Shown here piece after piece: positions 17,801-24,497 of a stretch of 46,021 nucleotides of DNA. This DNA comes from an uncultured Prevotellaceae bacterium. GTDB taxonomy: Bacteria > Bacteroidota > Bacteroidia > Bacteroidales > Bacteroidaceae. Position numbers and translations under genes: made by a program. A model generated the notes under the pieces. That model was not told where the DNA came from and did no database searches. It saw only the letters and a program-made list of their open reading frames with translations. Where the stretch lies: contig CAMBDA010000027.1 of NCBI GenBank assembly GCA_945865175.1, forward strand, positions 1 through 46,021, given 5' to 3'. The number at the start of each line of letters is the position of its first letter. The stretch's first letter is position 1.

Positions 17801-17808
17801 CAAATTTA
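17801..17808 (-). promoter_or_regulatory. -7 promoter element of the GH2-GH78 pair
   Basis: TAAATTTG on the minus strand matches TAnnTTTG and lies 22 bases upstream of the GH2 ATG. The position supports the shorter GH2 start. No clear -33 element was seen. Confidence 0.6.
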
Positions 17809-17862
17809 CAGAAAAATAGGCGGAAAAACTAATAAAAACGTGCTTATTTGCTGATTTTTTTC

Positions 17863-17870
17863 TATTTTTG
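17863..17870 (+). promoter_or_regulatory. -7 promoter element of the 79-residue gene
   Basis: TATTTTTG matches TAnnTTTG, 40 bases before the ATG at 17910, and is divergent from the GH2 promoter about 55 bases away. A TTTG at 17847-17850 is too close to serve as -33. Confidence 0.5.
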
Positions 17871-17909
17871 TGCTAAAAAACGAATAAAAACATTAAGTAA
17901 GCACTTCAA

Positions 17910-18149
17910 ATGGACAATAAATCGCTAGATCAGTGGTGGGCAGGACTCACCATCGCGCAGAAGGAGCGCATTGCCTCGAAGGCTGCCTCCAAACGTTCGG
18001 GCAACCCCGAGCAAGTACGTTATCCCGAATGTACCCGCTGGTGGTTGGGGGCAGATGCCGGACAGAAGGAATGGGTGTATGCCCATTGCACCGACAAGCA
18101 TGGTCTCCTGTTGGAGGAATGGCGTGAGGGCAAGACCTACAGCTATTGA
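17910..18149 (+). CDS. Small conserved-looking protein, function unknown
   Basis: The 79-residue product is soluble and rich in Trp, Lys and Glu (QWWAGLTIAQKERIASKA; CTRWWLGADAGQKEWVYAHC). It has two cysteines (Cys41 and Cys60) and no membrane segment or signal peptide. It has its own promoter-like element, plausible codon use and no neighbour on its strand. I cannot assign a family. The paired WW clusters and length suggest a real, compactly folded protein rather than a chance frame. Confidence 0.65.
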   Translation: MDNKSLDQWWAGLTIAQKERIASKAASKRSGNPEQVRYPECTRWWLGADAGQKEWVYAHCTDKHGLLLEEWREGKTYSY

Positions 18150-18314
18150 GGCGGGTGTTGTGGTTCTGTTTCCTCATGACGTGAAATGGTTTTTTGATTT
18201 CTGACGGTGCAAAGTTACGTCGGATTTTCCGTTCTTGCAAGAGGTTTCCGACCTGGCGTGTGTCATTTTCCGGCCTGACGAGGACAACGCGCATGTGTGA
18301 TCGTGCGCATGTGT

Positions 18315-18499
18315 ATCGCACGGAACGCGGAACGCTTGCCGTTTTCAGGGCCTGGAAGGGGGACATTTGCCCCCATTTTGCTAGCCAACTGGAAAAAAAT
18401 TGTTTCCCAGTTGGGCAGCAAAATTTTCCCAGTTGGCTAATTTTCGGGTGTCTTCAAGGCCTGAAGCGTTCCGCGCGTTCCGCGTTCCGTCGATGCGAT
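18315..18499. repeat. Nested palindromic repeat element with GGAACGC arms
   Basis: Several inverted pairs nest inside each other: ATCGCA/TGCGAT (18315-18320, 18494-18499), CGGAACGCGGAACGC and its complement (18321-18335, 18475-18489), an imperfect TTCAGGGCCTGGAAG/CTTCAAGGCCTGAA pair (18344-18358, 18452-18465), and TAGCCAACTGG/CCAGTTGGCTA (18382-18392, 18429-18439). TTTCCCAGTTGG is also present twice in direct orientation near the centre. The whole could fold into one long hairpin of about 185 bases. Confidence 0.8.
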
Positions 18500-18750
18500 T
18501 TGGGATGCAAACCCTGCATTCTATCTACCAATCGTTAAATCATACCATTTAATTGCCATTATAATATAAATCCCACTTATTATTTTACATATATTAACTA
18601 TAAAATCATTGTATTATTTCATGAAATAGCGTCTGTGGGGTGTGAATCTGTTAATAGGAAGCATCCAAAAAACCCTAAAGTATGATGATTATAATCTCAT
18701 AATTTACATTCTATTCATTCCATTCACGAATAACGCTCCAAACAAAGAAG

Positions 18751-18881
18751 AATATGGAATTATGTTGCCTTTTCAGGGCTATGGGGGACCACGCAATCCC
18801 CAGGGGTTGATGGTCAACGAAAATCCCGGATGGGTGACCTATTCCCATATCCACGTTCCGCTTGGAGCATGATTCCATAAT
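18751..18881. repeat. 131-base element with imperfect inverted ends
   Basis: The ends (18751-18764 and 18868-18881) are inverted copies matching at 12 of 14 positions around TATGGAAT. The left end plus its GCC...GGGCT hairpin resembles 30005-30032, where TATGGAATTATG is repeated exactly. A short open frame covers the element but looks like a by-product. It may be a dispersed palindromic element of the kind common in Bacteroidetes intergenic DNA. Confidence 0.55.
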
Positions 18882-18966
18882 GATACCCCCTCCTAGGCCA
18901 TTCGCGACCAACTCCCGAATCATAAATCCCTTCTCAAAAGGCCTTTTACCCTTAAATCGCTTCCGG

Positions 18967-18989
18967 GGAACGCGGAACGCACGGAACGC
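18967..18989 (-). repeat. Inverted second copy of the GGAACGC repeat
   Basis: This 23-base stretch equals the reverse complement of 18466-18488 at 22 of 23 positions. Similarity continues past it: both are followed by an AGGCCTTGAAG-like run. It is therefore a partial, inverted copy of one arm of the large palindromic element about 500 bases away. Confidence 0.8.
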
Positions 18990-19087
18990 CTGGGTAAGCC
19001 TTGAAAGAAAAAATGAATGTTTTTATGATTTTATAACTTATTGTATATGACTTATATTATTATATAAGGGAAGGATGATATTTTTAC

Positions 19088-19121
19088 TTTCCCTTGTGGC
19101 GCAACCGTTCCCTTTTGGCGC
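19088..19121 (+). repeat. 15-base direct repeat, two copies
   Basis: TTTCCCTTGTGGCGC (19088-19102) and GTTCCCTTTTGGCGC (19107-19121) match at 13 of 15 positions with a 19-base period. They lie between the gene-free stretch and the terminator of the Skp-like gene. Confidence 0.6.
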
Positions 19122-19159
19122 GGATTTTGATGGAAAAAGTCGCCAAAAACACGCAAAAA

Positions 19160-19196
19160 CGCATGAAAAAAGCGGGATATTGGTGGTATCCCGCTT
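19160..19196 (-). terminator. Terminator of the Skp/OmpH-like gene
   Basis: A perfect 10-base stem (AAGCGGGATA at 19170-19179, TATCCCGCTT at 19187-19196) has a 7-base loop and is followed on the minus strand by TTTTTCATG. It lies about 33 bases past the stop codon of the upstream gene. Confidence 0.85.
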
Positions 19197-19228
19197 CAGA
19201 ACTGTATGTTTTCTGTCTGTTTTTGCTC

Positions 19229-19852
19229 TTATTTGTCAACCTTGTCCTCGCCCATCTTTTTCAGGCCTTTCTTGGCATCGGGCAGACCCTTGTAGCGCTT
19301 GTTCAGTCCCTTCACCACCTCGTTGGTGATGTCATACTTGGGATTGGCGATGAGCATGTTGTCGCCTGCTTTTACCAGTACATAGTCATACTTCTTGGTT
19401 TTGTTGTACTGCTTCAGGAACAGCTGGATGCTGTCGCGGGCTTCCTCGTTGATGCGGGCCTGCTCGGCATTAAATTCGGCGTTCAGTCGTTCGGCCAGTG
19501 CCTGCAGGTCGTTCTGCTCCTGCTGCAGGTTGTTCTGGGCACGTTCCAGCTCGTCGCGTGTGGTAAATCCGTTGCCCTCGTACTTCTTTTGGAAGGCCGA
19601 CACGTGCTTCTCCAGTGTCTGCTGTTTCTGCGCCAGGGTGTTCTGGATGTTGGTGCCCTTGCGCGTGAGCACCTCGCTGTAGTCCTTGTAGAGCTGGTAC
19701 TGGCTCATGAGCGTGTCCAGCTGGATGTACGCGATGGTGAGCCCGGAGGGGGCAGCGTTGTTGTCCTGCGGAGCTTCCGACTCTGCGGTTTGCTGTTTGC
19801 AGCCGGTCAGCGTGAGTGCCAGCGCGGCTACACATAGAAAAAATTTCTTCAT
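19229..19852 (-). CDS. Skp/OmpH-like periplasmic lipoprotein
   Basis: The 207-residue protein has a lipoprotein signal with Cys18 (LTLTGC), a beta strand of the OmpH type (GLTIAYIQLDTLMSQY), a long Gln/Glu/Lys-rich coiled coil (about 55-150) and a C-terminal beta segment (YDYVLVKAGDNMLIANPKYDITNEVVKGLNKRY), which is the standard Skp arrangement. Skp proteins hold unfolded outer-membrane proteins in the periplasm. This one is lipidated, unlike E. coli Skp, a feature seen in other Bacteroidales. It is single-gene, with its own terminator. Confidence 0.85.
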   Translation of the reverse strand: MKKFFLCVAALALTLTGCKQQTAESEAPQDNNAAPSGLTIAYIQLDTLMSQYQLYKDYSEVLTRKGTNIQNTLAQKQQTLEKHVSAFQKKYEGNGFTTRDELERAQNNLQQEQNDLQALAERLNAEFNAEQARINEEARDSIQLFLKQYNKTKKYDYVLVKAGDNMLIANPKYDITNEVVKGLNKRYKGLPDAKKGLKKMGEDKVDK

Positions 19853-19883
19853 CTTTTTGTATAATTTTTATATGTTCATTTTA

Positions 19884-20099
19884 TCATTGTCTGCTTCTCT
19901 CTTCCACGCGATGGCTGTTGGGCCTGCGCTCCATGGCATCCATGCTTTGCACGCAGTGAATGCCCCGCTTCCTCATCGCCTTGCTGCCTCCGATATGGGT
20001 GCTGGAAAACTTGCCTCCGCGCACCAAAAGCATCTTTATGCACAAAAGTGCCACCGAAATTGCAACAAAAATGAGTGTCAATAATGCTAGTTTCAACAT
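19884..20099 (-). CDS. Short single-pass membrane protein
   Basis: The 71-residue product has one N-terminal membrane segment (about 3-25), then GGKFSSTHIGGSKAMRKRG followed by HCVQSMD and a basic tail. I recall similar short proteins, with a GGKF...H..GSKAMR.RGI.C..S.D pattern, in Bacteroidales; no function is known. A promoter core with -33 and -7 elements lies directly upstream, divergent from pepD. The conserved-looking charged motif after the membrane segment argues that it is a real gene despite its length. Confidence 0.7.
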   Translation of the reverse strand: MLKLALLTLIFVAISVALLCIKMLLVRGGKFSSTHIGGSKAMRKRGIHCVQSMDAMERRPNSHRVEERSRQ

Positions 20100-20106
20100 A
20101 ATTTGC

Positions 20107-20114
20107 TACATTTG
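20107..20114 (+). promoter_or_regulatory. -7 promoter element of the pepD operon
   Basis: TACATTTG matches TAnnTTTG, 43 bases before the pepD start. It overlaps the short divergent region with the minus-strand promoter. It may drive the whole 8.7-kb run to the sulfatase maturase, since gaps inside that run are short. Confidence 0.6.
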
Positions 20115-20120
20115 CGAGCG

Positions 20121-20152
20121 CAAAGTTATAACAAAAGCAAATAAGAACCAAA
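20121..20152 (-). promoter_or_regulatory. Promoter of the short membrane protein
   Basis: On the minus strand TAACTTTG (20121-20128) and TTTG (20149-20152) are 20 bases apart, the expected -7/-33 spacing of Bacteroidetes promoters. The gene starts 22 bases downstream. Confidence 0.7.
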
Positions 20153-20156
20153 TATT

Positions 20157-21614
20157 ATGAGTAAAATTCAACTAAATCCTGCTTGTGTGTTTGATTGTTT
20201 CGATCAGATAACCCGTGTGCCCCGCCCTTCCAAGAGGGAGGAAAAAATGATTGACTTCCTGCTTGCCTATGGGCAAAAACTGGGCCTGGACACCCGTCGG
20301 GACGATGCAGGCAATGTCATCATTCGCAAACCGGCCACCCCGGGCATGGAAAACCGCAAGACCATCATCTTGCAGAGCCACATGGACATGGTGTGCGAGA
20401 AGAACCAGGATGTGGCGTTCGACTTTGACCATGATGCCATCCAGACCTGGATAGACGGCCAGTGGATGAAGGCCAAGGGCACCACGCTGGGAGCCGATGA
20501 CGGCATTGGCATGGCCATGGAGATGGCTGTGCTCTCGTCGGCCGACCTGGTGCACGGCCCTGTGGAGTGCGTGTTCACACGCGACGAGGAAACCGGACTC
20601 ACGGGTGCCATGGGTATGGAGCCGGGCTTCATGAGCGGCGACATGCTGATAAATCTGGACAGCGAGGATGAGGGGGAAATATTTGTGAGCTGTGCGGGCG
20701 GCTGCCGCACCATGGCCACCATGGCCTACAAGCCGGAGCCGGTGCCCCAGGGCATGTTCTTCTTCCGCCTGAAGGTGTCGGGCTTGAGCGGTGGCCACAG
20801 TGGCGACGACATCGACAAGAAGCGAGCCAATGCCAACAAACTGCTGGCCCGCTTCCTCTTCCTGTGTCAGGAGAAGTATGACCTCCGGCTGGCCGACATT
20901 CAGGCCGGCGGCCTGCACAATGCCATTCCGCGCGAAGCCGCCTGCGTGTGTGCCATCCCCACGGCCCATAAGGAGCATGTCACCGTCGACTGGAACATCT
21001 TTGCCAGCGAGGTGGAGGAAGAATACCACACCACCGAGCCCACGATGGAATTCCTGCTGGAGAGCACCACACCCCTGAGCGAGGTCATGGATGCCTCTGC
21101 CAGCCGCCGGCTCATCTGTGCCCTGCAGGCTGTGGACAATGGTGTGATGGCCTTCTGTCAGGACATCGAGCTGGTGGAGACCAGCAGCAATCTGGCATCG
21201 GTGCGCATGAATGCCCAACAGCATGTGGTGGTGGTGAACAGCAGCCAGCGCAGCAGTCTGCTCAGTGCACGCGTGAACATGGCCAACACCTTCAAGGCTG
21301 CCTTCCTCCTGGCCGGAGCCAAAGTGGAGGTGGGAGAGGGCTATCCGGGATGGAAGATGAATCCCGACAGCCAACTCCTGCGCATAGCCGTGGAGCAGTA
21401 CAGGCAGCTCTTCGGCAAGGAGCCTCGTGTGAGGGGCATACATGCCGGACTGGAATGCGGTCTGTTCAGTGAAAAGTATCCCGGATTGGACATGGTCAGC
21501 TTTGGACCCACACTGAGAGGTGTGCACAGCCCCGACGAACGCCTGCTCATCCCCACTGTGGAGATGGTGTGGAACCATTTGCTGGCTATCCTGCGCAACG
21601 TGCCCGAGAAATGA
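20157..21614 (+). CDS. pepD: Aminoacyl-histidine dipeptidase (M20, PepD)
   Basis: The 485-residue cytosolic metallopeptidase cleaves Xaa-His and other dipeptides. Metal and catalytic residues of the M20 family are in place: His75 and Asp77 (QSHMDMVCEKN), Asp114-Asp115 (LGADDGIG), Glu144-Glu145 (TRDEETGLTGA), Asp in NLDSED, and a late His in GIHAGLECG. A lid domain with SGLSGGHSGDDI is present. Length is normal. It is the first gene of a long plus-strand run, and its stop overlaps the next gene by 4 bases. Confidence 0.95.
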   Translation: MSKIQLNPACVFDCFDQITRVPRPSKREEKMIDFLLAYGQKLGLDTRRDDAGNVIIRKPATPGMENRKTIILQSHMDMVCEKNQDVAFDFDHDAIQTWIDGQWMKAKGTTLGADDGIGMAMEMAVLSSADLVHGPVECVFTRDEETGLTGAMGMEPGFMSGDMLINLDSEDEGEIFVSCAGGCRTMATMAYKPEPVPQGMFFFRLKVSGLSGGHSGDDIDKKRANANKLLARFLFLCQEKYDLRLADIQAGGLHNAIPREAACVCAIPTAHKEHVTVDWNIFASEVEEEYHTTEPTMEFLLESTTPLSEVMDASASRRLICALQAVDNGVMAFCQDIELVETSSNLASVRMNAQQHVVVVNSSQRSSLLSARVNMANTFKAAFLLAGAKVEVGEGYPGWKMNPDSQLLRIAVEQYRQLFGKEPRVRGIHAGLECGLFSEKYPGLDMVSFGPTLRGVHSPDERLLIPTVEMVWNHLLAILRNVPEK

Positions 21615-23080
21615 GCATGACCCACAGAAAGTCCTGTACCCTGCTGGCGGTGGTCCTGCTGGGGATGGCGGCCGCATGTGACAACTATGACACATGGACC
21701 ACATCGCCCTCGGCCACGCTGTCCTTCAGCGCCGACACGGTGGCCTTCGACACCGTCATCTCCACTATCCCCAGCAGCACGCGCATGCTGGTGGTACACA
21801 ATCGGGGTGACAAGGGGCTGCGCATAGCCAGCGTGGCGCTGGAGGGGGGCGGCGACAGTCATTTCCGTGCCAATGTGGACGGGCAACCCCTGTATGGAGG
21901 CCTGGGACACGACTTTGAGGTGCGCAGGAAGGACAGCCTGGTGGTAAGGCTGGAATGCACGTTTCCCGAGACCGGCGGCAGTGGTCCGCAACAGTTTGCC
22001 GACCAGCTGGTCTTTACCCTGGAGAGCGGCGTCACACAAACGGTGCGGCTGGAAGCCAGCGCACAGGACGCCTGGTTTGTCAGGGGACTGCGGCTCGACG
22101 TGGATTCCGTGTTCCTCACCGACCGTCCTTATGTGGTGTATGATTCCCTGGTGGTGGGCGAGGAGGCTGTCCTCACCTTGCCTGCGGGATGCACGCTGAT
22201 GTTTCACGAAAAGGCCGGGATGGAGGTATATGGCCGGCTGGAGGCCCGCGGCACGCTGGATGCGCCCGTGGTGATGCGGGGCGACCGCACGGACCGCATG
22301 TTTGCCTATCTGCCCTATGACAACACGCCCGGGCGATGGGAAGGACTGTGGTTCCACACCGGCAGCCAGGGCAATGTGATGCAGTATGTGGACCTTCACA
22401 GCGGCAACTACGGCATACGCTGCGACAGCACCGACCTGTCACCACTGGTGCTGCTGATGGAGAACAGCGTGGTACACAATCTGCGGGGCGACGGGCTGCA
22501 TCTGGAGCATTCCAGTGCCGAGGTGGCCAACACGCAGGTGAGCAACACCCTGGGCAGTACGGTGTTCCTGCATGGAGGTTCCTACAGTTTCGTGCATTGC
22601 ACTTTTGCCCAGTTCTATGCCCTCAGCGCCGACCGCGGTCCCGCTGTGTTCCTGGCCAACGATATGGAGGGCCGCTACCTGCATCTCCAGCAGGCATGGT
22701 TCCATAACTGTGTGGCCACGGGCTATGGCGATGATGTGCTCTATGGTTCCATCATAGAGGGTCAGGACTATGTGTGCGACTACCTCTTTGACCACTGCTT
22801 CCTCACCACCCCCGAAGTGAAGGACGATGCCCGCTATGCGGACAATGTGTGGGACCATGAAGACCTGCCCGTGCGTGGAGGGGACAATTTCCTGCTTTTC
22901 GACACGCATGCGTTCCTCTATGACTTCACGCCCGATTCCCTCAGCTCCATCCGCAACATGGCCAGTCCTGCGGTGGCGTCACGCTATCCGTTCGACCGCC
23001 TGGGCAGGAGCCGTATGGCCGATGAGGCGCCGGATGCCGGCTGCTACGAGTATCTACCCGCCAACCCCAAGGCCCAATGA
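21611..23080 (+). CDS. Lipoprotein with right-handed beta-helix repeats
   Basis: Starting at the ATG at 21611, which overlaps the pepD stop, the 489-residue product has a lipoprotein signal ending at Cys23 (MAAAC). An N-terminal beta domain (about 30-190, ending in CTLMFHEKAGMEVYGRLEARGTL) is followed by regularly spaced short strands (VMQYVDLHSGNYGI, VVHNLRGDGLHLEHS, VSNTLGSTVFLHGGS) typical of a parallel beta-helix. It is probably an exported surface or periplasmic protein. No catalytic residues of a lyase or hydrolase are recognised. Both ends overlap neighbours by 4 bases, so it is translationally coupled to pepD and rlmH. Confidence 0.8.
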   Translation: MSMTHRKSCTLLAVVLLGMAAACDNYDTWTTSPSATLSFSADTVAFDTVISTIPSSTRMLVVHNRGDKGLRIASVALEGGGDSHFRANVDGQPLYGGLGHDFEVRRKDSLVVRLECTFPETGGSGPQQFADQLVFTLESGVTQTVRLEASAQDAWFVRGLRLDVDSVFLTDRPYVVYDSLVVGEEAVLTLPAGCTLMFHEKAGMEVYGRLEARGTLDAPVVMRGDRTDRMFAYLPYDNTPGRWEGLWFHTGSQGNVMQYVDLHSGNYGIRCDSTDLSPLVLLMENSVVHNLRGDGLHLEHSSAEVANTQVSNTLGSTVFLHGGSYSFVHCTFAQFYALSADRGPAVFLANDMEGRYLHLQQAWFHNCVATGYGDDVLYGSIIEGQDYVCDYLFDHCFLTTPEVKDDARYADNVWDHEDLPVRGGDNFLLFDTHAFLYDFTPDSLSSIRNMASPAVASRYPFDRLGRSRMADEAPDAGCYEYLPANPKAQ

Positions 23081-23550
23081 AGACCGTACTGATTGTGGTG
23101 GGAAAAACCACCGACCCCCACTTTGCCGCAGGCATCGAGGAATATGTGAAACGCATCCGGCATTACATGCCTTTCGATATTGAAGTGGTGCCTGAACTGA
23201 AGGGTGCCAAGAACCTGAGTGAGAGCGAACAGAAGGAACGTGAGGCAGAGATGCTGCGCAAGGTGATGGCACCAGGTGACTATCTCGTGCTCCTGGATGA
23301 ACACGGGCAGTCGTTCACCAGCATGCAGTATGCCGCGTGGATGCAGAAACGCATGGCGGCTTCTCCCCGGCGGCTGGTGTTTGTGGTGGGCGGACCCTAC
23401 GGATTTGCTCCCGGCATCCACCAGATGGCCCGCGAAGAGCTGAGCCTCTCCAAGATGACCCTGAGCCACCAGATGATACGCCTCTTCTTTGTGGAGCAGG
23501 TGTACAGAGCCATGACCATTCTCAACGGGGAGCCGTACCATCACGAGTGA
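23077..23550 (+). CDS. rlmH: 23S rRNA (pseudouridine1915-N3)-methyltransferase RlmH
   Basis: The 157-residue SPOUT methyltransferase uses SAM to methylate the N3 of pseudouridine 1915 in helix 69 of 23S rRNA. The N-terminus KTVLIVVGKTTD, the central YLVLLDEHGQSFTS, the knot glycine loop VFVVGGPYGF and the C-terminal SLSKMTLSHQMIRLFFVEQVYRA followed by the YHHE tail are diagnostic. Length is exactly typical. It overlaps the preceding lipoprotein gene by 4 bases and is followed by nadC. Confidence 0.96.
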   Translation: MKTVLIVVGKTTDPHFAAGIEEYVKRIRHYMPFDIEVVPELKGAKNLSESEQKEREAEMLRKVMAPGDYLVLLDEHGQSFTSMQYAAWMQKRMAASPRRLVFVVGGPYGFAPGIHQMAREELSLSKMTLSHQMIRLFFVEQVYRAMTILNGEPYHHE

Positions 23551-23605
23551 AATGAACAATATACAGTGTAAGAACAACAGAAAACAAAATAAAAAAACAG
23601 AGAAT

Positions 23606-24481
23606 ATGCTAAGTGTAGAAGAACTGAACGACAGACTCATTGATCTGTCCTTTGCCGAGGATATCGGCGATGGCGACCACACCACCCTGTGCTGCATCCC
23701 CGATACGGAGATGGGCGAGAGCAAGTTGCTCATCAAGGAAGAAGGCGTGTTTGCCGGAGTGGAGATTGCCAAGCAGGTGTTCCATCGTTTCGACCCTGAG
23801 ATGCAGGTGGAGGTGTACATCCAGGACGGTGCCCACGTGAAGCCCGGCGACATCGTGATGAGCGTGAAGGGAAAGGTGCAGAGCCTGCTGCAGACAGAAC
23901 GTCTGATGCTCAATATCCTGCAGCGCATGAGCGGCATCGCCACCATGACCCACAAGTACCAGCAGGCGCTCATAGACGCCGGCACCAGGACACGTGTGCT
24001 TGATACCCGCAAGACCACTCCCGGCATGCGCATGCTGGAGAAGGAGGCCGTGAAGATTGGTGGTGGCATGAACCATCGCATCGGCCTGTTCGACATGATT
24101 CTGCTCAAGGACAACCATATCGACTTCTGCGGCGGCGTGCACAATGCCATCAGCAGGGCCAAGGCTTATTGCAAGGCCAAGGGCAAGGACCTGAAGATAG
24201 AGTGCGAGGTGCGCAACTGGAAGGAACTGGACGAGGCGCTGGCCGAGGGATGTGACCGCATCATGTTTGACAATTTCACGCCCGAGGACACGGAAAAGGC
24301 CGTACGCATCGTGGCCGGACGGGCCGAAACGGAATCGTCGGGCGGCATCACCTTCGACACGATGATTCCATACGCCAAGGCAGGAGTGGACTTTATCTCC
24401 TTCGGCGCGCTCACACACAGTGTGAAGGGGCTGGACATGAGTTTCAAGGCTGCTGGCAGCGACAAACTGGTCATCAAATAA
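23606..24481 (+). CDS. nadC: Quinolinate phosphoribosyltransferase (carboxylating)
   Basis: NadC converts quinolinate and PRPP to nicotinate mononucleotide, CO2 and pyrophosphate. The 291-residue protein has FAEDIGDGDHTT at the start, the substrate-binding RTRVLDTRKTTPGMR (128-142), KIGGGMNHRIGLFDMILLKDNHI and ESSGGITFDTM. The ATG at 23606 is preferred to the in-frame ATG at 23552, because the extra 18 residues are Asn/Lys-rich and lie before the conserved start. No nadA or nadB is in the window. It lies between rlmH and a C69 peptidase. Confidence 0.95.
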   Translation: MLSVEELNDRLIDLSFAEDIGDGDHTTLCCIPDTEMGESKLLIKEEGVFAGVEIAKQVFHRFDPEMQVEVYIQDGAHVKPGDIVMSVKGKVQSLLQTERLMLNILQRMSGIATMTHKYQQALIDAGTRTRVLDTRKTTPGMRMLEKEAVKIGGGMNHRIGLFDMILLKDNHIDFCGGVHNAISRAKAYCKAKGKDLKIECEVRNWKELDEALAEGCDRIMFDNFTPEDTEKAVRIVAGRAETESSGGITFDTMIPYAKAGVDFISFGALTHSVKGLDMSFKAAGSDKLVIK

Positions 24482-24497
24482 GGAAAGGAAGGAGAAG

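Larger units (their letters stand above)
18150..19228. other. 1.08-kb gap without a convincing gene
   Basis: No open frame here looks like a protein gene. The stretch holds, in order: an orphan minus-strand promoter-like TAACTTTG (18210-18217); a GCGCATGTGT direct repeat (18289-18298, 18305-18314); a large nested inverted repeat (18315-18499); about 200 bases of AT-rich DNA (18535-18740); a 131-base element with imperfect inverted ends (18751-18881); an inverted partial copy of the GGAACGC repeat (18967-18989); and a 15-base direct repeat (19088-19121). It reads as an accumulation of repeat elements or a structured RNA locus. Confidence 0.7.

Noticed and set aside
18642..18872. 76-residue plus-strand open frame in the gene-free stretch
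   Set aside because: It covers the repeat element at 18751-18881, has no ribosome site, and its sequence is explained by the element's palindromes.
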